Assembly: GCA_023525715.1 (NCBI GenBank)
Contig: CM042009.1
Span: forward strand, 132,318,711-132,382,710
Direction: 5' to 3'
DNA: 64,000 nucleotides
Source of the DNA: Cichorium intybus
Taxonomy: Eukaryota; Streptophyta; Magnoliopsida; Asterales; Asteraceae
Each line of letters opens with the position of its first letter. Positions within the stretch are counted from its first letter, which is position 1. A program made the translations under genes and the position numbers. Positions 44,064-54,512 of this stretch are shown one piece after another. Below the pieces are notes generated by a model. The model was not told where the DNA came from, searched no databases, and saw only the letters and a program-made list of their open reading frames with translations.

Positions 44064-44275
44064 TCCTACAGCAGACAGCAGACAGCAGACAGCAGGCAGT
44101 AGGCAGCAGCCAGCAGACAGATAGACTGCTTCTATTGATGACCTCAGACAGCAGACAGCAGACAGCAGACAGCAAACAGACAGATAGACTGCTTCTATTG
44201 ATGACCTCAGACAAGCAGACAGCAGACAGCAGACAGCAGACAGATAGATTGCTTCTATTGATGACCTCTGACATA
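44064..44275. repeat. Compound minisatellite of CAGACAG and a 30-bp unit
   Basis: Runs of 'cagacag' alternate with three copies of a unit reading AGATAGACTGCTTCTATTGA followed by 'tgacctc' (near 44118, 44182 and 44241), giving a higher-order period of about 60 bp. The overlapping frames 43965-44477 and 44005-44433 (minus) exist only because the repeat lacks stops in those frames. Confidence 0.9.
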
Positions 44276-44609
44276 AGAAAAAAAGCAGATACTGTATCCA
44301 AATGGATACAAGTAATAAAGAAATAAACAACGGTGTGTGACTGAAGAGGAAAAAGGCAGATGCTGACAATAAAGCTGAAAGTAAAAAGGAGCAGGGTAAG
44401 CATGTAAATACTGTACGCATACAGAAATAGCAAAAGTAGATACCGGCAATAACAAGATAATGAATTAATGTTCTCATGTATTTCTCATTTGATATAAATC
44501 ATAAGTTGAACAATATACATGGTTAATACTTAATACACAAAGAAAGTAATAAACATACAAATAATGACAAACTAGGTAACAAAGGAGAGAAGGATTATAA
44601 TGTATAAAG
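44276..44609. other. Intergenic, includes the presumed 3' UTR of the BTB gene
   Basis: Directly downstream of the BTB/POZ gene on the minus strand. No other feature was recognised. Confidence 0.4.
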
Positions 44610-46450
44610 TTATAACATTTTTATAATACCCTTATTGCCCCTTATATGTGCAAGTCTTCTATTGGCAACTTTGGAACGATAACACCACACTTCAAATACT
44701 TCAGTAAGATCCGGATACCGAACATGTTTATTTTCTAACCATTCACTTAAAATAACCGCTTGTTCGCCAGCTGGCAATGCAAGAATTATAGAAACAAATG
44801 CGGACTCCAAAGATTGCCAAATTTCACCATCAAATTTCACCTCATTTTCATCCGTTGTTAAAGAATCAATCAAAGGCTTCAAATTTCTCACAAATGGAAG
44901 CCAAAGTTTCACCATATGAAGTCGTTTTACAGTACCCAAAATTACACTTCCATACCCTATTGCTTCTAAAACCTTACAAGTTACCTCAATGATCTTTACT
45001 TTTGTTTCAAGGATTTCATCTTGTTGACTTATTTTGACTATCGTTTCCGATGTGTCAACCCAATTTTCTACAAAATCTTTTATTATTTCCAATTTGGTCA
45101 TTATTTGACATGCCCATAACATATCTACCAAAAAAGATTGAAATTGATGGATTTCATCTTTTTCACAAACCAAGTTGACTAAATTCTTGAATCTGGTCAA
45201 CAAGTTCTTGAAATATTGTCTGACTATGGATTTTATCTCTTCATTAGATGTTATCAATGGAGCATCATCATCTTCTGTAAGCATGTATTCAATCTGTTCT
45301 TGAGCGGATGTTTTCAAGTCAACCATTGACAATGGGAGTGCTGACGTGGCAAAACAGGTGGCAGACAGAAAAATCTTGACTACAGCACACGGAATGACAG
45401 GCTGGAGGCGCGCTAAAATTGGTTCTGCTAACAAACCCATGCCAGGAATAATTTTTAAAATCTCTTCTTCTTCAGCTTCTTCCCATGGAGAAGCTTCTAG
45501 AAAGTCCACACAGGTTGCAGCAATTTCCGGGCAGCCAAGATTCATTGCCACTTGGAGAATGCCGAGGGCGTTTTTGACATTATTACATGTGTCAGAAACC
45601 GAACACGGGATGGTAATGTAAAAGAGGCGTAAGACTGTGATATGGTGGTCAAAATCATGTTCTTGACAGTGGACTTCAACACAATTGCGAGAATCAAGAA
45701 TCTGACATGTGGGCCAGTTTTCGGATAATCGATCTGAAAAATATTTGCTTTTTTGAATAAGAATGTGGGAGTGACAGTATATCCATTCATCACGGCCTTC
45801 AGGTGTTCTTAATCTTGCAACAACATCACTTGTATTTCTGTCACCAATCCTGCATATAAACATACTTGGAGTAAATTCAATATTGAATGTATAATTTTAT
45901 GTCAATTCATTCATTTTTAACCTAAAAAACCTCAGTCGTCCTGACTCTATTGAATACAATTTGGGATTTAGGTTACGAGCTTCTTTCAGACCATTTAACA
46001 AACACCTTGTGTGCATCAAAGTGAAGCCCGATTATTGAATGTAATCCAACACAAAAAGTTTATTGCTTTTTCTGATCATCGACACTAACAGTTTGCACAG
46101 AAGAGTAATTCACGATCGCAATTATAAATGGAACAGTACTGAATAAACTGAAGGTGGACCCAATTCCGGAAATTGAAACAATTCGACTTCTTTGAGGAGG
46201 GCATACATGTATGAAGGTTGTATTCAAACAGATTCAGAAGCACAGGCGATTCCATTAACCAATATGCCTACCACTACATTCAGCTCCATATCAGATGAAT
46301 TTTTTTTTCTTTTTTTGCAAAATCGATGAAGAAAAAAGCTAATTGTTTACGGGGAAAGGGAGAGTGTGAATCGTGAAAGAGTTGATGCATTTACCTTCTA
46401 TTTTCATCCTCCGTTATCCTGGGGAATGTGGATATGAGATTCTCTTCCAT
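44610..46450 (-). CDS. BTB/POZ domain protein, At3g05675 type
   Basis: Two coding exons on minus: 46450-46395 (MEENLISTFPRITEDENR plus two bases) and 45849-44610. They join across a 545-bp GT-AG intron to give 431 residues; the At3g05675 family is about this long. The ATG at 45863 gives a longer continuous frame, but it lies inside the intron just before the acceptor TATATGCAG, and the upstream exon joins in phase, so the upstream start is preferred. Residues about 20-130 form the BTB/POZ fold (GDRNTSDVVARLRT, YCHSHILIQKSKYFSDRLSE, and DHHITVLRLFY). An acidic EEAEEEE precedes the long helical C-terminal region shared by this family (LWACQIMTKLEIIKDFVENW; LPAGEQAVILSEWLENKHVR). Family knowledge: BTB proteins often link substrates to CUL3 ubiquitin ligases; the role of this subfamily is unclear. 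The frame is intact. The gene converges with the BLH1-like gene. Confidence 0.9.
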
Positions 46451-46600
46451 AGGTGAATTTTCCGTCTTTAAAATCACCAGGCACGAATGTTAAAGTGGAC
46501 CATAATCAGACTCGGGTCCGACTCTTGTAATCATCCTAGATTCTCTGACCCTATCGTCGGGTCCGACTCTTGTAATCATCGATGTGCCTGTGGGTAATGT
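46451..46600 (-). promoter_or_regulatory. 5' leader or promoter of the BTB gene with a 24-bp direct repeat
   Basis: A unit starting TCGGGTCCGACTCTTGTAAT and ending 'catc' occurs at 46512-46535 and 46557-46580, 45 bp apart. It lies 60-130 bp upstream of the start codon. Function unknown. Confidence 0.5.
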
Positions 46601-46873
46601 GTTTTTTTGGATATGGTCCAACTCTTGGGCTTCTTAAATGTCATTTATGGGGTTTTTTTTATAGAGATTTTGGTCTTTGTAATTTTTTATAATTATGTAT
46701 ATATATTATTGTAAAATTTCAAATTACATATATAATTTTATAAAATTTAATAAATTCTCATATATACTCATATATTTAATTTGATGATAATTAATTTTTT
46801 TAAACTTTTAAAAAATATATTTTAAATTGATCTTTTATTATTAAAAAATTAATTAACTTGTAACATAACGATG
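46601..46873. other. AT-rich spacer
   Basis: No gene or mobile-element end other than the LTR boundary to its right. Confidence 0.5.
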
Positions 46874-46878
46874 TTATC
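46874..46878. repeat. Target-site duplication TTATC (left)
   Basis: Matches 54508-54512, on the far side of the interrupted solo LTR. Confidence 0.9.
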
Positions 46879-47514
46879 TGTAACGCCCAGTTTTCCAGCA
46901 CAGAGTATGCCCAAAAAATTTTGCATTTACAACATAAATAATACTTTAAGATACTTATATACTCTGGATACTAAAAGAAGTTATCATCGAGAATCGTCTC
47001 ACGATCCGAGCCGGACGCTACAATCTGCTAACCTGCACACAACACAATACACACACGTAAGCTACAAGGCTTAGTAAGCAACACTACAACAACATAGAAT
47101 AACTTATTCACAATGCAACACATCACCTAACTCGTGGGTGCAGCAATTCTCTGCAACAGCTTATAAGTACTCGTTAATATAAGAATATAGGACCAGTCAT
47201 ACTCACTCTAGATGACTATAATATACTCGTTATGTAGTCACACAGATGTCCCCCACAATTAAGCCAACTCAATGAATAACTAAGGTGTATTACGAGTAAC
47301 ACAAGCATACACATAAATAACAACTCTATACCACTACATGATACTCCGTCAAACCCACTTCCAATGCATATCCCTCCACTCTACGACCTCACCGGTCGTA
47401 TGCCACAAAGGCTTTATATTTGTATCCTCCTTAACCCCCACGTCCTCGAGTCACTAAGACTCACAGCTACCCTTACTGTAGTATAAGCACAAAGGCTCTA
47501 ACCACATATGTTGG

Positions 47515-47815
47515 GTGATTAAACCAACCTCCTGGCCACTAAGGCCGATATGAACCACAAAGGTTCCTACAATATATCAGGTGATTAAACCCAATCGCCT
47601 GGCTACTAAGGCCGATATGAACCACAAAGGTTCCTACAATATATTGGATGATTAAATCCAATCGCCAGGCCACTAAGGGCGATATGAACCACCCCACAAT
47701 ATATCGAGTGATTAAACCAATCGCCTGGCCACTAAGGGCGATATGAACCACAAAGGTTCCTAAAAATATATCGAGTGATTAAATCCAATCGCCTACTAAG
47801 GCCGATATGATGACT
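47515..47815. repeat. Five tandem repeats of about 60 bp in the solo LTR
   Basis: Each unit holds 'gattaaaccaatcgcctgg', 'ccactaaggccgatatgaac' and 'aaaggttcctacaatatat'. The LTRs at 575 and 5794 carry only single or double versions in this place and a different (33-bp) array nearby. Confidence 0.85.
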
Positions 47816-48116
47816 ATAAGGTACTCGTTATACAATCATATAACAATTCTCGACACTTCTAACCACATACCTCTCTACACACTGACACGTAATGACAAGA
47901 CGCATATCACGTGAGCATCCGACTTACTCTAGGTGGCATGTAAGGTACTCGTTATACATCTACTTAACTCTAGAGTATTAACTCATATATAACTACAAAG
48001 GTTCACCTCTATTAACAAGTCATCTCTATACTTGTTACCCGCGGACCACATGGTACTTGTACATAGTAATCTCTACACACCTGTGAAACAACAAGCATTA
48101 TATACACACAATATCA

Positions 48117-48119
<3 letters not shown>

Positions 48120-48178
<59 letters not shown>
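48120..48178. repeat. (AT)n microsatellite in the solo LTR
   Basis: About 59 bp, at the position matching 1886-1988 and 7059-7129. Confidence 0.97.
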
Positions 48179-48181
<3 letters not shown>

Positions 48182-48196
48182 CATATATACCTATTA

Positions 48197-48201
48197 TGCA
48201 C
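48197..48201. repeat. Target-site duplication TGCAC (left)
   Basis: Matches 53417-53421. Removing the insert restores sequence matching the related LTRs near 1990 and 7129. Confidence 0.95.
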
Positions 48202-48376
48202 TGATGTGTTTTCAAACATACATATAAAATACCCAGAAACGGCACCAAAAGACTTGGTGTGTTACGAGCGTATATATGATTGTAGCAAATGATTTTTTCA
48301 CATTAGTTTTACATTTCTAAACAGGGAAGTACCATGTATGAATAGAACAACACAAATAGGCAAGTGTACCTAATCG

Positions 48377-48415
48377 GTTGTAGTATAGTAATGGTAAATC
48401 CGGGTTGTCGAACCC
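48377..48415 (+). other. tRNA-Asp-like segment in the LTR (antisense to the element)
   Basis: GTTGTAGTATAGTAATGGTA, followed shortly by CCGGGTTGTCGAACCC, resembles the acceptor/D-arm start and the T-arm of plant tRNA-Asp. The anticodon arm is missing and two bases are inserted in each box. It is on the strand opposite to the element's transcript, so the transcript is complementary to tRNA-Asp here. Confidence 0.55.
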
Positions 48416-49420
48416 AAGGGAAAACGGATATTTTTAAGTTAAGAAAATCAATTATTAATTAACAATTATTCAAGCAAATAGTAATTAAAAAGGGGGGGTT
48501 TGAGAGAATGCATTGACTCGTGTCAAGAGACAACGCAAAAGTTTATTAGAATCGGAAAATATAAATATAAATTACAAAACATAAAATTAAACATTTATAC
48601 TTAGATTCGATTCAACCATCTAGTTATGTTTGATATGCTATTAGTGCAATGGATATTGAAGGCTAAATATCGATTTCTAGAGTGATTAGATGTTTTGGTC
48701 CAACTACCTAATCCTATGATTATAAGGTCATTAATAGCAATGGTCATGCAATTACATTTTCCAAATAATCATGTATTGGTTCGTATCATGCAAGATTCAT
48801 TCGAGTTTTTGATCTCAATGGTCATGAAAATCAAAATGGTTTGTACAGATTGGTCCTCTACTACAAACTTGTCATACACATATAAGTTTCTACCTTCGTG
48901 ACTTAACCCTAGGATTTGGTCCATCACTAGTCATATCTGCCTAATGGTCATAGTACAGTTATGATAAAAGTTATATAGTCAGATTGGTCCTCTAGACTAA
49001 AATAACTCAGCAATAAGTCCAAAAGGAAGGTTCCTTAACATATACGATAGTCAAATGAATTATGCAAGATAAAATATAAAACGTTCAATATCCGATAAAT
49101 AACAATCAAATCATAACTAGATAGTATTCAAATCTAAGTAATAAATGATGCAGATAACAAATATAACATGATCTGAAGAATACGGCCTAGGAAATCATAG
49201 AAGAATGCTAAACATATATAAAGCAAACCGAATGAAGTCCCGGCCGAACATTCTTCAAGCTCTCGATTCCATCCGCACCGTACCGTCTCTACAAGCCTTC
49301 TGGAAGTTGCAGGAGGCAAACTCCCGTATTTGGTGTTTTGGAGGTGCAGAGATGAGTTGTGGATAGTTGTGGGATGTTCAAACAAGAGGAGAAGGCCTCA
49401 ATTTATAGCTGCTCCAGGTG

Positions 49421-49656
49421 AGATCGCGTCGCGATCCAGTAGGGGATCGGGTCGCGATCTGAAGTTTAGTGCGTATCGACGTTGGCCACGATCTCGACTG
49501 AGTGGAGCGGAGTTGGTGGGTCGGGTCGCGATCTCACAGGAGATCGGGTCGCGATCTCGTCGGGTTGCCATAGTGTCGCGATCTTTGGTCAGCATTATCT
49601 CATCGTGACATCACTTAGATAGGGTCGCGATCCTGACTGAGATAGGGTCGCGATCT
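49421..49656 (-). promoter_or_regulatory. Cluster of seven GTCGCGATC sites in U3
   Basis: Seven exact GTCGCGATC copies plus degenerate ones lie within 236 bp, just upstream (minus strand) of CTATAAATTGAG. They contain the palindrome TCGCGA and are strikingly CpG-rich. Confidence 0.65.
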
Positions 49657-49849
49657 ATGCTGTTTCTGCCATTGACTCCTTTTGTTCACAATAAGGCTCG
49701 TATTCAGCTCATTCTTTATCCGCAAAGCCATTTTTCCTGTGTTTTAGTAATTTAAACGTATAAGTACCTTTTATCTTGATATCATACCAAAAACACTTGT
49801 TTAGGCACTTGATATTGCCCGAAATTTATGTTTAAATGAGGCAATATCA

Positions 49850-51768
49850 AAATACCCCACACTTGGACTTTGCTTGTCCTCAAGCAAACTGCAATTTAAA
49901 ACCAAGCCGAGAAACTTTATGTCCAAACAACTTTCCAAACGCTATTACAGATCTAGCGTTTATTACCGATGTTAAGAATAATGAATTAAGAATAAACATA
50001 GTAGATTATACCTAGCCTTATGTATATATTTCTAACTTTTCAAAACTTTACATAAACTCTCTTTCTATCAACGACAAGTCTTTAGATTGATAAATACTCA
50101 TTTTTACATAACATCGAATACACCCTTTAAAGATTCTTCCACCTCAAGACTTTTTGTCGAATTTCCCATATTAAAAATAAAAATTATGCTGGACTAAATT
50201 TATCAAGTTAAGTTATTATTTCCATTTTTCTGCACCTTTGAAACTCGTGACTTTCGATGGAACTCTTGATTACAAATTTTCGACTCAAGATTGTACAGAG
50301 TCTACTAATTCAAATTCCAAAGGCCACTAAGGAAATTCCATGACTTTCGATGACACCCATGTAGCGAGCTTTCTACAATATTATCCCAAACCAGTTGGTT
50401 TTAGGTAATAAGGTGCATAAATGCCCGAAGGCCACCCATTTTATGTCTACTTGCTCGAATGTCAAAGGCCACTGATTGAATTTTCCTTTCTGAATCTCAA
50501 TCTTATGGTATAACATTACTTGACTTCTGCTTTTTAGCACATCAGATTTCTTGAGAATTTTTCTCCTTTTAAGTTCATTTATCGAGGCTTATTTTCCTCA
50601 ATTTAGTAACAGCATATACTTCGTGCGTTTCGCAAGTAGGGAAACTGACTCAATCTGTTTTGGCAAAAACTCAATTTTTAACAACCGATGAATCTTCAAC
50701 GGGTCTATTTTATTATTTATGCAAAACATTTTGTAACTACCAAGCTGAAAACTTGTCCTCTATAGAACTAAATTTTATATAAAACAATGAAAAACTAAAA
50801 ATTCATACATAAGATTAAATGTAACCTACGAATTTATTTTCAAAACATTTTTCTTAACAATTTTCTTTTTAGCGTTCAATTTTGGAATAGATGTTTAAGA
50901 TAAAAAATTTAAATTGGCTCAGTTAATTATTGCAGTATGACGCTCTTACCCTACTCTTATTTTATACAATAATTTTATTGTATATATAATTCAAAATAGT
51001 AAAGGGAGCTAAATGGAACAGACTCCCCTTGGGTACCGGTAGACGTCATATATGAGGCTCTTTCCACACAAAAGAATTTGTTGAATATGCTGCCAGCATT
51101 GAATCTTAGCAAATCTGCATACACATCACTCAGACAAATATTATTTACACACGAATAAACACACAAAAATTAAACACACACAAATTAAATAAATAAAAGT
51201 AATAACAATAAAAGAAAAATATCACTCATTTTATGCTCCTTGAAGTTTCAAATCCGTGGCGACTGGTTTGCGGGTGTGGTGTGTTGTCCTGGCTGTGCGA
51301 CTTTTGACCGTCATCAGTATCGCTGCCTCCACTGTAAAGAAGCGTCCCCCTTCTCAGTAGTGACTGATTTTTAGCCTGAAAAACTTTGTATAATCATGTA
51401 CGACCAGCATCTGCCTCGGGTGTTTACGCGTTGTGCACGTTTATCTGTCGCGTAAATTGAAGTTTTCTTTTTCTCAACGCGATCCGGATTATCGACGCGT
51501 CATGTCCGGATGGCATAGATGTCACATTGCATGAGCAGAAAAGACTTCAAAGTTTTGTCACTTCAATTTTTCCAAAATATTCGCCCTACACTTAAAATAT
51601 GCTTAAGGTGTGCAAATATCTATTTTATGATTAGTGATATGTCAATCAAAACAATAAAAATTCATAACACACAAAAACAAATTTACAATCACACAAATAT
51701 TAACTAATAATTTAATTTTCTATACAAAAAAAATAAAACCGAATTCCCCGGCAGCGGCGCCAAAAACT
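49850..51768 (-). mobile_element. Interior of the young element, non-coding
   Basis: 1919 bp without retroviral domains. The polypurine-like GTGTGGGGTATTT (minus strand) abuts the LTR at 49849. The interior has blocks with 'actttcgatg' (50245, 50340) and a GC-richer part at 51250-51510. The short frames 50975-51166 and 51519-51707 are not recognised. Confidence 0.75.
51745..51762 (-). other. Primer-binding site for tRNA-Asp
   Basis: The minus strand reads TGGCGCCGCTGCCGGGGA, complementary to the 3' end of plant tRNA-Asp with one difference by recall. It lies six bases from the LTR border. Confidence 0.88.
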
Positions 51769-51943
51769 TGATGTGTTTTCAAACATACATATAAAATACC
51801 CAGAAACGGCACCAAAAGACTTGGTGTGTTACGAGCGTATATATGATTGTAGCAAATGATTTTTTCACATTAGTTTTACATTTCTAAACAGGGAAGTACC
51901 ATGTATGAATAGAACAACACAAATAGGCAAGTGTACCTAATCG

Positions 51944-51982
51944 GTTGTAGTATAGTAATGGTAAATCCGGGTTGTCGAACCC
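51944..51982 (+). other. tRNA-Asp-like segment in the 5' LTR (antisense to the element)
   Basis: Copy of 48377-48415 in the LTR next to the primer site. In the transcript it would lie about 180 nt upstream of the primer-binding site. Confidence 0.55.
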
Positions 51983-52987
51983 AAGGGAAAACGGATATTT
52001 TTAAGTTAAGAAAATCAATTATTAATTAACAATTATTCAAGCAAATAGTAATTAAAAAGGGGGGGTTTGAGAGAATGCATTGACTCGTGTCAAGAGACAA
52101 CGCAAAAGTTTATTAGAATCGGAAAATATAAATATAAATTACAAAACATAAAATTAAACATTTATACTTAGATTCGATTCAACCATCTAGTTATGTTTGA
52201 TATGCTATTAGTGCAATGGATATTGAAGGCTAAATATCGATTTCTAGAGTGATTAGATGTTTTGGTCCAACTACCTAATCCTATGATTATAAGGTCATTA
52301 ATAGCAATGGTCATGCAATTACATTTTCCAAATAATCATGTATTGGTTCGTATCATGCAAGATTCATTCGAGTTTTTGATCTCAATGGTCATGAAAATCA
52401 AAATGGTTTGTACAGATTGGTCCTCTACTACAAACTTGTCATACACATATAAGTTTCTACCTTCGTGACTTAACCCTAGGATTTGGTCCATCACTAGTCA
52501 TATCTGCCTAATGGTCATAGTACAGTTATGATAAAAGTTATATAGTCAGATTGGTCCTCTAGACTAAAATAACTCAGCAATAAGTCCAAAAGGAAGGTTC
52601 CTTAACATATACGATAGTCAAATGAATTATGCAAGATAAAATATAAAACGTTCAATATCCGATAAATAACAATCAAATCATAACTAGATAGTATTCAAAT
52701 CTAAGTAATAAATGATGCAGATAACAAATATAACATGATCTGAAGAATACGGCCTAGGAAATCATAGAAGAATGCTAAACATATATAAAGCAAACCGAAT
52801 GAAGTCCCGGCCGAACATTCTTCAAGCTCTCGATTCCATCCGCACCGTACCGTCTCTACAAGCCTTCTGGAAGTTGCAGGAGGCAAACTCCCGTATTTGG
52901 TGTTTTGGAGGTGCAGAGATGAGTTGTGGATAGTTGTGGGATGTTCAAACAAGAGGAGAAGGCCTCAATTTATAGCTGCTCCAGGTG

Positions 52988-53223
52988 AGATCGCGTCGCG
53001 ATCCAGTAGGGGATCGGGTCGCGATCTGAAGTTTAGTGCGTATCGACGTTGGCCACGATCTCGACTGAGTGGAGCGGAGTTGGTGGGTCGGGTCGCGATC
53101 TCACAGGAGATCGGGTCGCGATCTCGTCGGGTTGCCATAGTGTCGCGATCTTTGGTCAGCATTATCTCATCGTGACATCACTTAGATAGGGTCGCGATCC
53201 TGACTGAGATAGGGTCGCGATCT
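52988..53223 (-). promoter_or_regulatory. Cluster of seven GTCGCGATC sites in the 5' LTR
   Basis: Copy of 49421-49656. Here it would lie directly upstream of the promoter that drives the full transcript. Confidence 0.65.
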
Positions 53224-53416
53224 ATGCTGTTTCTGCCATTGACTCCTTTTGTTCACAATAAGGCTCGTATTCAGCTCATTCTTTATCCGCAAAGCCATTT
53301 TTCCTGTGTTTTAGTAATTTAAACGTATAAGTACCTTTTATCTTGATATCATACCAAAAACACTTGTTTAGGCACTTGATATTGCCCGAAATTTATGTTT
53401 AAATGAGGCAATATCA

Positions 53417-53421
53417 TGCAC
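53417..53421. repeat. Target-site duplication TGCAC (right)
   Basis: Matches 48197-48201. Confidence 0.95.
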
Positions 53422-54167
53422 ACTCCCTCATGATTGCTAAATACTCGCTAAGAAAACCACTAATATCTCAGTTATACATAATCGCAAAGCACTCGTTATG
53501 CGATATGTAAACCTTACCTCAAATGGAATCGATATTCTTGTCTCGATACCAGCTACTACAAATCATAACCACAGATCTCTAACACTTGTAATCACAAGGG
53601 ATCCTTTATGTTTCTACATAGGTTACATGTACTCTACTACATGTATTATCAACAATTAACCAAACACAACATGTTACAACTAACATGTTAGGTAGAGTTA
53701 CTCACCTAGATATAGTAGCTTCACACCATTCCAGATGGTTCAATTAGTAGGTTAAAGTGTCTTCTCTTCACTTTCAGTACCTACACCATACCATACACAC
53801 ACCATATATGTGTAAATACCTTGTATTCACTTGCCATAGTTCTATTCACTCAACCATGGCTTACATCATGCTTAGGGTTTGGGATTAGAACCCTTTTTAA
53901 TACTTAATTCAATAATTACTTGCTATAACCTCCTTAGTTGCAGGTGGGTTACCAACACCACCTGTAACCTAGCCCTTCCAAGCTCAATCAACTCCTAATT
54001 TGAAGTAAGAACAAGAATTCATACCTCTTTGATGCAAGAAATCATCTCCTTCTTCAAATTCTCAAGCCCTAGACCTCTAATTCGATCTCTAGGAGTTATA
54101 GAGCATTTTTCTAGGGTTTCTCCCGAGTTTCTTTCTTTTCTTTTTCCCTCAAATGAGCTAAAACCGA

Positions 54168-54345
54168 CTTTATAAAAAGTGGGTCTGCGACACTTAGCGT
54201 TGCTAACCCCTTAGGTCATCGCTAACCACTTAGGTTAGCATCGCTAATGGCCAGCTCCACAATTTCTTCAGTTTCAACTTGAACTCTGCCCACTCAGTTC
54301 CACACTCAGCTTGAGCTAACCTAACTCAGCTTGAGCTGGCCTAAC
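54168..54345 (-). promoter_or_regulatory. U3 promoter of the solo LTR: TATA box and repeat cluster
   Basis: The minus strand has CTTTTTATAAAGTCGG (about 54169-54184) as a TATA box. Upstream of it are clustered AGCGATGCTAACC-type and GCTCAAGCTGAGTTAGG-type repeats (54185-54345). The motif differs from the ACACGACCCGTGT of the two related LTRs at the same place. Confidence 0.55.
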
Positions 54346-54507
54346 TTAGCTTGAACTTCAAAATTAGCAACCTACTTTCACATGGTGTTACACCATATCA
54401 TGGTTCAAACACTCTTGAAACACTTCGAATCATACTTCAACTTAACTAATCTTAATTACACAAAGATTAACGCGTTAATACTTATCAAAAGGGAACACGA
54501 TGTTACA

Positions 54508-54512
54508 TTATC
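54508..54512. repeat. Target-site duplication TTATC (right)
   Basis: Matches 46874-46878. Confidence 0.9.

Larger units (their letters stand above)
48202..49849 (-). repeat. 3' LTR (relative to transcription) of the young element, 1648 bp
   Basis: TGATGTG...AATATCA. The frames at 48695-48901, 49134-49385 and 49330-49608 are repeated exactly in the other LTR and have no recognisable homology. Confidence 0.95.
48202..53416 (-). mobile_element. Young non-autonomous LTR retrotransposon, 5215 bp, tRNA-Asp primed
   Basis: Two LTRs of exactly 1648 bp (48202-49849 and 51769-53416) appear identical by eye and in all their open frames. They flank a 1919-bp interior without gag or pol. A perfect 5-bp duplication, TGCAC, bounds the element. 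The primer site next to the right LTR matches tRNA-Asp, so transcription is on minus. tRNA-Asp priming is known from Athila/Tat-type Ty3/gypsy elements, so enzymes were probably supplied by such a relative (inference). The equal LTRs indicate a very recent insertion. Confidence 0.93.
51769..53416 (-). repeat. 5' LTR (relative to transcription) of the young element, 1648 bp
   Basis: Same length and ends as the partner. It lies next to the primer site. It contains the promoter: TATA-like CTATAAATTGAG on minus near 52975, downstream of a cluster of GTCGCGATC sites. Confidence 0.95.
46879..54507 (-). mobile_element. Solo LTR of the 575-8285 family, interrupted by a younger element
   Basis: Starts TGTAACGCCCAG and ends GATGTTACA, flanked by TTATC on both sides. 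With the nested insertion and one duplication removed it is about 2.4 kb, the size of the LTRs at 575-3170 and 5794-8285. It shares their order of features: 'tcgagaatcgt-ccacgatccgagccgg', 'gtaagctacaa-gcttagt', 'taactcgtgggtgcag', an (AT)n tract, then 'ccttaagattaa'. There is no interior and no second LTR, so the body was lost by LTR-LTR recombination. Confidence 0.9.

Noticed and set aside
44005..44477. Minus-strand frames of 142 and 170 residues rich in Cys, Leu and Ser
   Set aside because: They arise from the CAGACAG minisatellite read in stop-free frames.
44610..45863. BTB gene as a single exon starting at 45863
   Set aside because: The ATG lies inside an intron right before a good acceptor, and an in-phase upstream exon with an ATG exists.
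48377..48415. A functional tRNA-Asp gene in the LTR
   Set aside because: The anticodon arm is missing and the B box has two extra bases. It is a tRNA-like segment only.
49330..49608. 92-residue frame rich in Arg and Ser, present twice in the young element
   Set aside because: It lies over the GTCGCGATC array in U3 and is duplicated because the LTR is. No sign of coding constraint.
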